Shown here piece by piece: positions 40,243 through 52,496 of a stretch of DNA of 64,000 bases; the first letter of the stretch is position 1; each line of letters begins with the position of its first letter. The stretch comes from Diploscapter coronatus (taxonomy: Eukaryota > Nematoda > Chromadorea > Rhabditida > Rhabditidae), in NCBI GenBank assembly GCA_964036155.1, contig OZ038422.1, positions 11,493,201 to 11,557,200 on the forward strand. Reading direction: 5' to 3'. Both the position numbers and the translations under genes were made by a program. The notes under the pieces were generated by a model that was not told the DNA's origin, did not search any database, and was given only the letters and a program-made list of their open reading frames with translations.

Positions 40243-43200
40243 ATGGAGTGCGATGTCGCATCGTATCACGTTGAATCGTTCAATTATCTGGTAAAATTCA
40301 TAAATAAAAAAGGCTAAAATTTGATCCATCTTTCAGTAATTTTTTAAAAGTTAAAATTCTTGGTAAAACTGAACTCTGGCCTTAAAAATTAGAAATAAGT
40401 TTCTGGAGCTAACTAATTCTAATCTTAAAACTAAAGGAAAATATCAAATTTGAGGCGGACCACGGCCTGAACAAGGCCGCTTTGGACGTGCCGGTCGAGA
40501 AATTCCGACTGCCGACCGGCGAGGCCGTCGAAATCAACTACACCTACGCGATGCTCAACAAGCCCACTGTTGATGATGTGATTTTTCTCTTTTAGATTTC
40601 CATTTTTATGCAAGGACTTCCTCTTTTAAAATAAAAATTCGGAAATTATAATGATAAAAAGATTTTTAAAAATAAGTTTTCAGGCTCGTCAAGGAGCGGC
40701 CTCCCGAGGCGAACAGTTGACGGTGTTGCCGGCCGAGTGCAGGCAGCGCGGTCTCACTTACAGCGGAAATTTGAGGGTCGGCATCGAGGTGTGCGGATTC
40801 GAATTTGTGTTCTATTGCAAATTTGAGAAAAAAAACTATTCTTCTTTTCTCTGGCATTTTTCACAGAAAAAAAAATCTGAAAAATGAGCCATTCTTGAAA
40901 GAGATGTTTTCTATTCTGAAAAATAAAATTTTAAATATATATATATATTTCAGATTCGAGTGAACGGCCAGCGCATCGACACTCTGGACACGGTGATCGG
41001 AAAGGTGCCTGTCATGCTTCGGTCAAAAGCCTGCCACCTCGCCAAAATGACGAGGGAGGAACTGATTAAAAAGGGAGAGGAACCACAGGAACGCGGAGGC
41101 TATTTCGTCGTCAAAGGCAGTGAGAAGGTGGGGTTTATTTAACATTAAAAGATATTTTGAATATCAAAAACGGTTTAATACTATGCTTTATCGTGTGGTA
41201 AGAGTTTCTTTTTTATTTTAGAGTTTTTTTTGGTTTTGAAATATGTTTTCGACAACAAGGATCAGGGTTCTAAACGAGCCGAAAAGTTTTGGCCCGACCC
41301 GTTATAACCCTAGCAAGGATTTATTTATTCAGATAAATTCTCGGAAATAAAGGAGATCATTTTTAAGATCATACGCTTGCTCATCGCCAACCGAAGAAAC
41401 TACCCGATTGCTCTGATAAGGAAGTCCTTCAGAGACAAAGTATTTTTTTTTAGAATTTTCTTGAAAAATACAAATAAATCTCAGGGTTCCCTATTCACAG
41501 AGTATGGCGTGATGATGCGCTGCGTCAGAGACAACCACACGGCCGTTATGATGACTCTCCATTATCTGGACTCGGGAACGATTTCCATCGCTTTGCAGGT
41601 CTTTTCAACGTTTCTTCTCATTTTTTTTGCAAAAGTCTACTACTATCAGAAAATTAAAAAAAAATAAAACTTGAACAAGTTGATCATTTTGTAATTTTCG
41701 AAAGAGTGACACATGTTTTTTTTCAGTTTCGCCGCGAAATCTTCTACGTTCCGTTGATCTACGTCATCAAAGCGTTGACGAACCGAAGCGATGCTGTCAT
41801 TGCTGCTCAATTCAAACGGTATTTTTTAAAGAAAAATTAAGGATTACTACTATAACTGCTCTTTAAAATAAATTCAAAATGCTGTATCTTCCCTATTCAA
41901 ATCCTGACTACTGTATTACTGTATTTTATTCGAGAGCCCGTCCAAACGATGCATTCTGGGAGTCGTGTATCATGAACATGCTGGCGCAGTGTCAGGAGGA
42001 GGAGATTCTGCACCACGAAGCAGCCGTTCTCGCAATCGGCTCAAGATTTCGAGTCGCCATTAACGATCGGATCGGACCTTGGGAGTCGAATGAGGTCACT
42101 TTTAAAAAATTTCTAATAAAATTTGTATTCTTTTAAATATTTCATTTTTAAAATTAATTTTCTATTTTTTCAGGTGGCCGGCAAGTTCATCCTGAACAAC
42201 TGCGTAGCTGTGCATCTGAACAGCAACGAGGACAAATACAATCTGCTCTCCTACATGGCTGCCAAGCTCATCGCGCTCGTCAAGGTGAGAAAATATTCTT
42301 TGAAAATATCAAAAACTTATCATAAATTTGGAAAAGAGATCTAATTTTCAGAATGAATGCGCTCCCGAGACTCCGGATAATCCCCAGTTTCAAGAGGCTG
42401 CAATTTCCGGTCATATTTTGTTGCTGGTTGTTCGTGAGCGCATGGAAAATATTCTTGGAATGGTCCGAAGGAAAATCGAATTCCTGGCGAGGAAAAAGAA
42501 GGACTACACCATGAATTCGTGGGTTTATTTTTTTGTTTCCAGAATCTACACTTTTATATTTGAAAATAGATTTAATTTTTTTTTTAAATAGACTTTTTCA
42601 GAACCGACATCATGCGGGCTCTGGGAAACCACAACAACGGCGAAATCACGAGGGGGCTGGAGTATTTCCTGGCAACAGGCAATTTGATCACCAACATCGG
42701 ATTGGCGCTGCAGCAGGTATTTTTTTAATCTTTTATTTTTTAAATGATTATTTTCAGACGACAGGATTCTCCGTAATCGCCGAGCGAATCAACCAACTTC
42801 GCTTCATCTCGCATTTTCGGGCAATTCACAGGTAAGAATATAATAACTCTGAAAAATCTCGAGGAAAAAATGGACAATCGAAAAAAAATTCAGAGGCGCC
42901 TTCTTCATGGAGATGCGTACCACCGATGTGAGAAAGTTGAAGCCCGAAGCCTGGGGATTCATCTGTCCGGTTCACACTCCTGATGGCGCTCCTTGCGGTG
43001 AAATTTACAACATATTTCATTTTCATCGAAAAAGATGCTATTTTTATCATGTTCTACAGAAAGTCATATTTTTTTTGAAAATGAAAGTCTTCAGGTCTGC
43101 TGAATCACGTTACTGCCTCCTGTAGAATAGTTACCGACTACGAGGACACGAGGGATCTGCCTTCCTACCTTGCAGATTTGGGCATGTACTCCCACAATGC

Positions 43201-46200
43201 GATTACGATGGCTGACCCGGATCAGGAGGTCAAATTTTACGAGATTGTCTAGAACTTATTAAAACACTTAATTTTTCAAGCTCTATTATGCTCTTAAAAT
43301 TTTCTAAAACATAAAAAATACGTTTGAAATTTTCCATGTCATCTCTTTAGAATGTTAGAAATTTCTAATTTTGGCATTTTTTCCAGATGTACCCGGTGCT
43401 AGCTGATGGGAAATTTATGGGTTATGTCCCCGTGAAAATCGCATCCTGGTTCGAGAGGCAACTGAGAATGACCAAGGCAAATCAGGCCGATAATCGGATT
43501 CCCTACACTGCTGAGGCGGGAATTTAAAATTTTGAAAAATACCACTAAATGAAATTTTTGATTTGTACAAATTTTACATGTTTTCGGAAATTTTAAATAA
43601 TTCGTTTTAGATCGCCCTCGTGAAAAAGTCGATCGACAAGAAGAACATCGTCACTCAGCACCCGGGAATTTACATTTTGACGGATCCGGCTAGAATGATC
43701 CGCCCTGTCAGGAATCTGCTCACTGATTCCGTCGAATTTGTCGGTAAATATTAATTTTTTTCTTTTCCCCCTATTTTTAAATGATCTCACTTTTTAGCTT
43801 CTGTTCATAGATAAACATTTTCAGGAACCTTCGAGCAAGTCTACCTGTCGATTATCATCGATCCAGAAGAATTTCAGCCTGGCGTCACAATCCATCAGGT
43901 AGAAATTTCGAGATTCACATTTTGAAATGAAAAATTGACAATTTTCAGGAACTCCATCCTTCTTGCCTCTTTTCTTTCGCTGGAAATCTCATCCCGTTTC
44001 CGGATCATAACCAGTCTCCAAGGTTGGCCTTCTAAAAACTTTCTAAAAACTGTGGCAATTTTCAGAAACGTCTACCAATGCCAAATGGGTAAACAAACGA
44101 TGGGAACTGCGGTGCACACTTTCCACACCAGGGCCGATAATAAAATGTACAAGTTGCAGGTGATTTTTCACGCTTTTCATTTTTTTAGTTTTATCTTTTT
44201 ATTATATTTTTAATTTAAGATTTAAAACTTTCCAGTTCCCCCAACAACCTCTTCTGCAGCTGGAGGCCTATAAGAAATACGGCATGGAGGAGTATCCGCT
44301 TGGAACGAACGCTTGCGTTGCAGTCATTTCTTATACGGGTATTTTTCATTTCTATTATTTTATCTGGAGAAAAAGGCCAATAAAGCATTAAAAATTCAAG
44401 CTATTTTGCTTATCAGGATGAAAGCTAATCACAGAAGTTATTTTTAATTGACATTCTACTAAAATCCAAAATCATTTTTTGTTATTCGGAGCAAAATCTA
44501 TAGTGGGAAGATGTTCTTTCGAAGCAATTTCTTCAAAATCCTTTATTTTTATGAAAATAAGAATTATTCCCAGGCTACGACATGGAAGATGCTATGGTGA
44601 TCAACCGGGCCAGTTTTCAGAGAGGCTTTGCCCACGGAACTGTTATCAAAGTGGAAAGGTGTTTTTTTCTATTTAGTTTTTGCTAATTTTCGAATTTTTC
44701 AGAGTCGATCTCGTGAGTGACAAGGAGAAGAAGACGGTGTTTCGCAGAAATCCTACAAACCCAGTCCAGACTGTCGATAAAGATGGTCTTCCGATCACTG
44801 GACGGAGATATTTGAAAGGTTTTGGAATTTTCTTCAGATAGAACTTTTATAAGATTTTTTAAAATCTATTTATCATTTCTTCATTAAATTGTTGAAAAAA
44901 ATTATATTTTACCCTACAGTATTCTAATTTCTAACATTTATAAAGTGAGAAGAATAAGAAACATCGAAAAATATTTTCAGGCGACATTTACGCAGTCACC
45001 TACAACATTGAAACTGGGATTTACAAGGAGATGAAATTCAAGCACGAAGAGCCCGCCTATTGTGGACTCGTTCGGATTGTCGCTCAGGGAGATACGAATG
45101 AGGCAATGAGGGTAGGGAAGCAGAAGACTGGGGTCTTGTATTTCAATTTTCTTTTAAGATTTAGGACTCATATTTTCATCTTTGCACTCTTTAAATTTCA
45201 GCACGCTCTGATTCAATGGCGTATTGAGAGAAATCCGATCATCGGCGACAAATTTGCCTCGAGGCACGGACAAAAGGTTATTTTACCATTTTTCTATAAA
45301 ATACCCATTATGCTCCATTTTCAGGGCATCAACTCATTTTTGTGGCCTGTGGAGAATCTCCCCTTCAGTGAATCTGGCATGGTCCCTGACATCATCTTCA
45401 ACCCGCACGGTTTCCCCAGTCGAATGACTATCGGTAAGCTAACAAAAAAGATAATAAAAGTGCTAATTTTGATAAAATATAATTCTTAAAATTTTCTGAC
45501 AATTTGTATTTCCCAGGAATGATGATCGAGAGTATGGCGGGCAAGGCGGCCGCTTCGCACGGAGCCTTCTACGATGCGTCACCCTTCGTTTTCAAGTAAA
45601 AATTGCAGAATTTTAAACAAATTTTCACTAAAAATTGGAATACTTGACAAATTTTCAAAATTTTCAGCGAAGAAAACACCGCGATTGACCACTTCGGACG
45701 GTACCTGGAAAAAGCCGGCTACAATTACTACGGCGAGGAGACGTTCTATTCGGGAGTCGATGGACGGCAGATGGAGGTTTAGTTTTTGAAAAGATTAAAA
45801 CATTGAACAACCATCAATTTTTATGAAAATAAACTATGGAATGAAAAGGTCAAACGTTTCAAAAGGAGATCATTTTAGTGGAGATTCAATTTTTCAGTGC
45901 CAAATCTTCTTCGGCGTCGTCTACTACCAACGTCTCCGTCACATGATCGCCGATAAGTTCCAGGTCCGAGCTACAGGCCCTGTGGATCCGATAACCCACC
46001 AACCAGTCAAAGGAAGAAAAAAGGTAGATATGACAAATTCATTATTTAGGATTTTCTAAACCTACCTTCATCTTTTTTCAAAATTTAAAATTCGCCTTTT
46101 AAAAATTTCCTTCAGGGAGGCGGTATTCGTTTCGGTGAAATGGAACGTGATGCCATTATTGCGCATGGAGCTTCGTTTGTGCTGCAGGTATTTTCCAAAT

Positions 46201-46713
46201 ATTCAATGCCGTATAATATCCATTTTATTCATATGACTGCTTCTTTTCAGGACCGTCTTTTGAATTGTTCTGACCGAGATATGGCGTATGTGTGCCGGCG
46301 TTGCGGCTCCCTGCTTTCCGTGCTCATGAGCAGCAAGTTCATCAACATGAGGAGGAATAAGGTAAGATTCAATCTTCTGAAAAAAAATCGTCTAATTTTT
46401 ATTTCAGGGTTTTTAAAAGTTTTCTGAAAAATATTTCGAATTTTCAGACCGAGCTTCAAGACACGAGCGATAGGCAAGTCTGCAGAAACTGCGGGAAGGA
46501 CGACGAGGTTTATTTGGTTCAGGTAAGTTGGAAAAATGTAAAAATCGGAAGAATGAAACAAAATTAAAAAAGAACATACACATAAAATAGGGGTAAAAAT
46601 GGAATTTCTTTCAGACAGCCCGCGTTTTCCGCTACCTAGTCGCCGAATTAGCTTCGATGAATGTGAAGGTCCACATGAAAGTCGAGCATCCGTCAAAAAT
46701 CGCGAGAACTTGA
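40243..46713 (+). CDS. rpoa-2: DNA-directed RNA polymerase I subunit RPA2 (second-largest subunit)
   Basis: About 32 short exons. The N-terminus [16 protein letters not shown] and [14 protein letters not shown] match the Pol I form (POLR1B/RPA135), not Pol II or III. Further landmarks are [45 protein letters not shown] with [85 protein letters not shown] and [20 protein letters not shown]-terminal zinc site (YVCRRCGSL...VCRNCGKDD) and [13 protein letters not shown] end the protein. Together with the largest subunit it forms the active site that makes ribosomal RNA in the nucleolus. The frame appears intact to TGA 46711-46713. Confidence 0.95.
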
Positions 46714-47101
46714 AAAATCTGAGGACAAAAATTAAAAATAGTAGGCTTTGATCTTCCCTTCGAAAATTTGACCATTCTTTTCTTCGTTCCTTGTTAGCCA
46801 TTTTCAAAATTTTATTCTATGTTTTTGTTGTTTTTTTCTTTTAAAATTGTTGAACTTTTATTGTTGAAACTTGATTGTTGTTTTTGAAGAAAAAAGTTTA
46901 TCTAATTTATACGAAAAACTCTATGATTTCACAAAGAATAATAAGTTAGATACTTGAGGACACCATAGAATTTATTACCAAAAAATCGGACGAGGCTCCT
47001 ATGAAAAGGGTCTATGCCTTATAGAAAAAGATACTATAGTCTATAATAACATAGAAATGATCCACGAGGGACGGTAAAATGCAGGTGTAGAATGTGTCTA
47101 T
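46714..47101. other. Convergent 3' region between rpoa-2 and catalase
   Basis: The two genes point at each other with less than 400 bp between stop codons. The region is AT-rich with long T runs and would hold both 3' untranslated regions. Nothing else is seen. Confidence 0.6.
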
Positions 47102-49168
47102 TTAGATGTGGTGCTTCTGAAAAACCGATAATAGGCGTGGTTTTCTTTCAATTGCAGAACTCACCTCCTTGGTGCCGAATTGCTCGAACATTTTGCGCAT
47201 CTTTGCACCGAAGTCGGGATGCACCTGAAATGCACCAATTTGAATGTTTTTCTACATTGTGTTTTCATCAGCACTTTTTCATCATTTTTGCACAATTTCG
47301 CGATTTCCGCACATTTTTTTCTGTTTTTACCTGAGTGAAGTGGTGAATCATGCCCTCGACAATGAAGTCGTGACAGTCTTTGAGCGCCATGTACAAATTG
47401 TGGACGAGGCGATCGCGGTGCGCTTCATCCAGGATCTGAAAAAAGCAGGTTTTTCAAAACTTAGAAAAGAAACCTTTTACCTTGGTCCAGAACAATCTGG
47501 GTTGCTCGTAGTTGTGATCGTCGCCGGTCTCGTAGCGCATAACGTCGCCGGTTACCTTCCACACGTGATCCTGGACGTCCTTTCGCTCGGTCGGGCCGTT
47601 GAACGAGTTCGGATGGTAGTTCGGGGCGTTGTCTTCAAAGTCATCAAATTTTCTCGAAGATCGCCGAGTTTCACCAACCCTGATTATGAATGGCCATCAG
47701 TCCATCACGCTGCATATTGTGGATACGCGCACGGAACGGACAGTTGATTGGCAGCTGGATGTAGTTGGGTCCGAGTCTGAAAAGCTCTACTTCTCAAAAA
47801 ATCAGATGAAGATCAAGTACCTGTGGAAGTGAGTATCAGTGTACGAGAAGATGCGGCCCTGGAGCATCTTGTCGGGCGAGAACTCAATGCCTGGCACGAC
47901 GTGCGCCGGACAGAACGCCGACTGCTCGACCTCGGCGAAGTAGTTCTTGGGGTTGCGGTTGAGGACGACCTTGCCGACGGGGATGAGCGGGAACTCGCCG
48001 TGCGGCCACACCTTCGTCACATCGAACGGGTTGAGCTCCGACTTCTCGGCCTGCTCGAACGTCATCACCTGGAAAGGTTCGAGATAAATTCGGCGCTGAC
48101 TCAGGATTTCAAACCTGGATGTAGAACTTCCAAGACGGATAATCGCCGCGTTCGATCGAATTGAACAAGTCCCGGATCGAGTAATCCGGATCTTCGCTCA
48201 TTAACTGAGCCGCCTTGTCTGCCGGCAAATTCCGGATGCCTTGATCCGTCTGAATAGAGAAATTTCATGTTCACTTTCGAGTGATCCCGACCTTCAAGTG
48301 GAACTTGCAATAGACTGCCTTGCCGTCCTTGTTGGCGAGCTTGAACGTGTGCGAGCCGTAGCCGTTCATGTGACGGTGTCCATCGGGAGTACCGCGGTCG
48401 GAGAAGAGGAACATCACCTGATGAATCGCCTCCGGACGATGAACCCAGAAGTCAAACATCGCGTTTGCATCCTTGAGATGCGTCTGTGGGTTACGCTTCT
48501 GCGTGTGAATGAAGTTCGGGAAGTGGATAGGATCGCGAATGAAGAAGATCGGCGTGTTGTTGCCTACCTGAATAGGTTGGTCTGCATTTGTTGAAATCTA
48601 GAGCATTTCTTACCAAATCCCAATTGCCTTCCTCGGTGTAGAATTTCATCGCGAAGCCACGCGGATCGCGAGCCGTGTCCGCCGATCCGGCCTCGCCACC
48701 GACGGTCGAAAAGCGAAAGAAGCAGGGAGTCTGCTTTCCGACGCGACTGAACATATCGGCCTTGCAGTACTGTGTGATGTCGTGAGTCACTTCGAAATAG
48801 CCGTGGGCTCCTGAATCAACTATTTCTTTCTTGGACGAGGTTTTCGTCGTACCAGCTCCCTTGGCATGAACGACGCGCTCGGGAATGCGCTCTCGATCGA
48901 AGTGAGCCATTTCGTCCATGTAGACGACGTCCTGCATCAGCATCGGACCTCTTGCGCCCGCAGTCAACACCGCCGTCTTCGTGTAGATCGGAGCGCCATT
49001 CGAAGTCGTCAGAACGCCGGGCTTCTAAATCGGATAGGATTACTGTGGCAATTCTGATGCATGATGTACCGGCACGTTATTCCGGTAGTTGAGAAGTTGG
49101 TTCTCGGCGGGCTCGGCGTTCTCGGGCTTAGTGCGCTTCATCTTCTCCTGCTCGCTGGAATTCGGCAT
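47102..49168 (-). CDS. Catalase (monofunctional haem catalase)
   Basis: The start at 49168 gives [19 protein letters not shown]. Landmarks in order: [37 protein letters not shown] (distal His), [33 protein letters not shown] (active-site Asn), [49 protein letters not shown] (proximal Tyr haem ligand, with Thr where many catalases have Pro), and [16 protein letters not shown]. It breaks down hydrogen peroxide, usually in peroxisomes. The last exon, after the GT at 47155, gives the short end KHHI, a weak peroxisomal-signal-like tail; if that intron is retained the end is longer but finishes at the same TAA. GC content is markedly higher than in surrounding DNA, as expected of a highly expressed gene. 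One intron (48811-48852) has no stop and is a multiple of three. Confidence 0.93.
48811..48852 (-). other. 42-nt stop-free intron in the catalase gene
   Basis: It separates GGAGCTG from GAGCCCACGGC with GTACGA and GATTCAG ends. Removing it restores the universal KGAGAHGYF motif. Retaining it would add 14 residues beside the distal haem His without a frameshift. Confidence 0.75.
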
Positions 49169-50801
49169 CGTGAATAATCAAGGCTTTATTATTTGATGAC
49201 CTGAGAAAACACTATGCAAATTTGGTTTAAACGCATTATTTTCGAGGAAAATTGTACGATTAAGGTAAATAGAGAAAGGCCGGTTACTCGGACGGAGATG
49301 AAATTTGATACGGCAAAGTATACGAGGGTATGATGCAATGAGTTAAACGGCTACTTGACTATCTCCCTCTTATTTTCTATTTGCCTATAGTTTAAACGGC
49401 ATGTTTTAATCGCAAAATGTAGTGTTTGATAAGGAACCATGTTGATATGAAGAAGAAAGGCACGTTGTAGCAAAAATCAATGAATATTAGAGAATACTGC
49501 AGAACTTCGGAAAATCGACAGAAGTTCTAATTGATGCAAAGGAGTATTTTTGTTTTGATCCTCAGAACGAAATGATGACATGAAATATGTGAAAGCAGAA
49601 ACATCAAAGATTGCACCGCACGTGAAAAACAAGAGCATCGATGAAAACAACAAGGAATAATGTCATCTAATCTAGCCAGTAAAAAAGTTGAATTTTATTT
49701 TTGGCAAAAATATAGAAAAAAAAGGATCTAAAATGAAGAGTTGCGAATTTTCTCGATAATAGCACCAATGATTTTTTGTGAGGTTCGATTTTATTATTGT
49801 TTAGGATACATCGTAGTGTTAGAGGCCACTCTTTCTGCAGAAAAATAGATGGAAGGAGCGAAAGATATGACAGGCCCAGTAAACAGAAAAATGCAAAGGA
49901 AGAAAGAGGGGAGTCGTGAAAACCGATCAAGATTTCCTATATTTGAAGAAATGATCAAGAAAATGGCCAAACACTAGCCAGGCTGGTTTTCAATCGGCAA
50001 GCTCCAGTATGATATTGAGACTTTGTGGACCCAGGAGTGGGCACTAAATCTAAGCTCGCTCCGAGTTCTAAACTGGTAGTAAATATATTTTATTTGATTT
50101 GACCCTAAGAAATCGGAAAACTGGTACAAAAATTGTGTATTCAAAGATTTTGCGAAAAGAGCTATTTCTGAATAGTCGGGAAAATTTTGACAATGACACG
50201 GCATGAATAATATTCAAGTTTCGGTATTTTAGGTGAGTCAAAATTTTGCATAGAATTCTCATAGTTTGAATTAGAATTTAACTTACGCTTGACTCATACG
50301 AATTTTTCGAATAATATTCATTTTTTAGAAACTGATTGATTGAATTTCTTAAATAGCTGATAGAATGTCGAAATTGTGCCGTTTTATTTGAATAGAATTT
50401 TGCAACATTGCCCGAAAATTTTGATCAAGTCCCTCATGGTGTGGGCGAATTTAATCATTTCTCATGTTTTGCATTTGAATAACAAAATTTCCCTGAATTC
50501 ATTCGGCAAGTCATTGAAAATCAATAGATACAGTTTTATATCGGCTCATATAAATGAAATTTGAAGTGTGGATTGAAGATTTGACACAGAAACATAGAAT
50601 GCCTTAAAACCCGTATTTAAGAGAGAACTTAGTAATTTATCATATGTGCGAAAGACCAAGCGACTTTATAGACACGTTGTCTGGGGTGGGCGTAACTTCG
50701 TTGCTTAACTTGAGGGTTGTGTTTTTCGCAATGCGATCCATTCTCCTGATGTATCGAAGTTTCTCTGAAGTTGTCAAATTTCAACTTAAATGCCTCAAAT
50801 T
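49169..50801. other. Intergenic region between catalase and the ARL13-type gene
   Basis: 1.6 kb without a supported gene. The first few hundred bases from 49169 should contain the catalase promoter, but no TATA box or other clear element was recognised. Short frames on both strands (for example 49667-49930 minus and 50644-50856 plus) look random. Confidence 0.5.
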
Positions 50802-52496
50802 TCACGTACTTGACTTGGCCAATTCAGGATCGTACTCAATTTTCCCAGCCTCATGAGATACGGTAAAGATGTCCAAGTTCGGTCCAGGATCACCTTCCTT
50901 ATAAATAGTGCCTAAATTTAAAGTTACCTCTGAAATAAGTTGATAAATGCCTTCATTGACAGGGGTTATCTTGTTCGTCCTGGGTTTTCCCGAGATCGAC
51001 ATCCTCCGTTGACTCCGACCGCTTTCTGGATAATCCTTTGACACTGCAGATAGCTTGTTACTATCCGAGTGTTCAATGTACGACGGATTAATGATCATCT
51101 CATCGTTATGAATCGAAGAGTAGTCGAGAACTTTATGCGGTTCCGCATAAATGACCTCTTCCGGTTCTGGCTGTTCGAGGATTTGCTCTGGTGGATGGAA
51201 TGATCCTATCGTAGGAATTCCTGGGATAGGATCCTCCGGAGCTGGTTCCGTAGTGATCAAATTCGATTCATGCTTGACTTCGTTGACATGATTTGCAATG
51301 GAAAGTCGGTCAGCGTTGAGTTGAGCGGTAGCTCTACTAAAAGGACGAAAAATGTTGCGGATCAAAATAGTCATAATCAAAATACCCTTCGAGTAAGGCT
51401 ACATCGGCCGCTCGTTGGTCGTGCTGATCCTGCATCATCTTCAACTTGCGTGCCTCGCGATCCTCGTTTTGTTTCAGCTTCAAAGCGAGTTCCGCGGCGC
51501 GAACGCCTTCGGAGAGGTAGACGTAGTGCTCGATGATCTAAAAATGCTTCACATCTTTCAAAAGCTTTCGGAACATCATTTTGTAGTCGTATTTGTTAAG
51601 GTTTGAGAAATTTTCCATGTGAAAATTTACCTTGTCAATAAAACAGCTGAATTGCTCAAGCAGTGCTGTACGATTTTTCCGGTATCGTATAAGAAACGGC
51701 ACTGGGGCTCTGGCGTTGTTCAACTAAAGACGATAATTAGCCTAGTTGCCGATAACTGATCAATTACCGAGCCGTCGTAGGTGTTGATGTGCGTGATGAA
51801 AACCATTTGTTGCTGGCTATCGGCAATTTCTTGGAGGTTTGCCTGAGTTTTCAAAAATTTTAATATTTCGTCCTTTTTGACAAACTCGGTTGGAAAATTC
51901 CACGTCGTCAAGCTCGCTGTTATTCTTGTTATTCAGAACTATTAAAATAGGCTTTTTCGAACTTTGTGGATGCCTCATCATGTTTTGTAGGGCCTAAAGC
52001 TTATCATTTTCCAAAATACCAAAAAAAAACAAGTTTACCCCGATACTCTCATCCTCCCTATCATCAACCCCGATGGTAAACATGATACCGTGGACCTTAA
52101 TTAGGGCAATTATCATGGTAAGTAGGCGATAATTACTTCTCCGTAATAATTTGACCAGATATCCCTTATCGAAGCTGACCCTCCTATGTCGTAGAATCTG
52201 ATATGAAATTGGGCATCGTAATCCATTTCCATCATAGAAAACCCGTTGGTGGAAAGTACGCCTCGTGGGTCCTCTTGAAAGCGTTTGTATATTTTAAGTT
52301 ATTGAAAATCTACGAATACCCCCTTTAATAATCTTCAAAATCGTCGTCTTTCCAGAGCCATCTATACCGAAACAGGAAATTTTTATATCTCTGAAGATCA
52401 GCTTTAAAAATCGTTAATTTGGCGAAAAATGCACCTTTTAAACTTGACCTTATCCTTATTGCAACAGTCGCACACCGAGCTACAGCTTTGGCCCAT
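50802..52496 (-). CDS. ARL13-type ciliary small GTPase
   Basis: The start exon MGQSCSSVCDCCNKDK has Gly2 for myristoylation and four Cys for palmitoylation. The next exon gives CFGIDGSGKTTILKIIKG (P-loop), then GVLSTNGFSMMEMDYDAQF, IRFYDIGGSASIRDIW and SNYYGE (switch II of ARL13 form, GG in place of GQ), HGIMFTIGVDDRED, ALQNMMRHPQSSKKPILIVL and NNKN (base-specificity loop). The second half has a coiled coil (AAELALKLKQNEDREARKLK) and a long Pro/Glu-rich tail ending DPELAKSST, as in ARL13B, which acts in the ciliary membrane as an exchange factor for ARL3 and controls transport. The frame shifts by one at the A run 51894-51897, near codons for DDVEF: a sequencing slip, a real break, or a 19-nt intron. 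The 3' acceptor of exon 2 lies in a GAAGATCAGC repeat copy. Confidence 0.85.
52391..52406 (+). repeat. GAAGATCAGCTTT motif overlapping an ARL13 splice acceptor
   Basis: The minus strand reads AAAGCTGATCTTCAG directly before ARL13 exon 2, so the repeat provides the 3' splice site. Confidence 0.6.

Noticed and set aside
41270..41325. AGGGTTCTAAACGAGCC and TTATAACCCTAG as an inserted inverted-repeat element in an rpoa-2 intron
   Set aside because: Pairing is only a few bases with no target duplication; not enough evidence.
47802..48970. Long frames on the plus strand across the catalase region
   Set aside because: Shadows of GC-rich catalase exons on the opposite strand.
49781..49795. GGTTCGATTTT as a tRNA T-arm
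   Set aside because: No acceptor stem, D-arm or anticodon arm can be folded around it.
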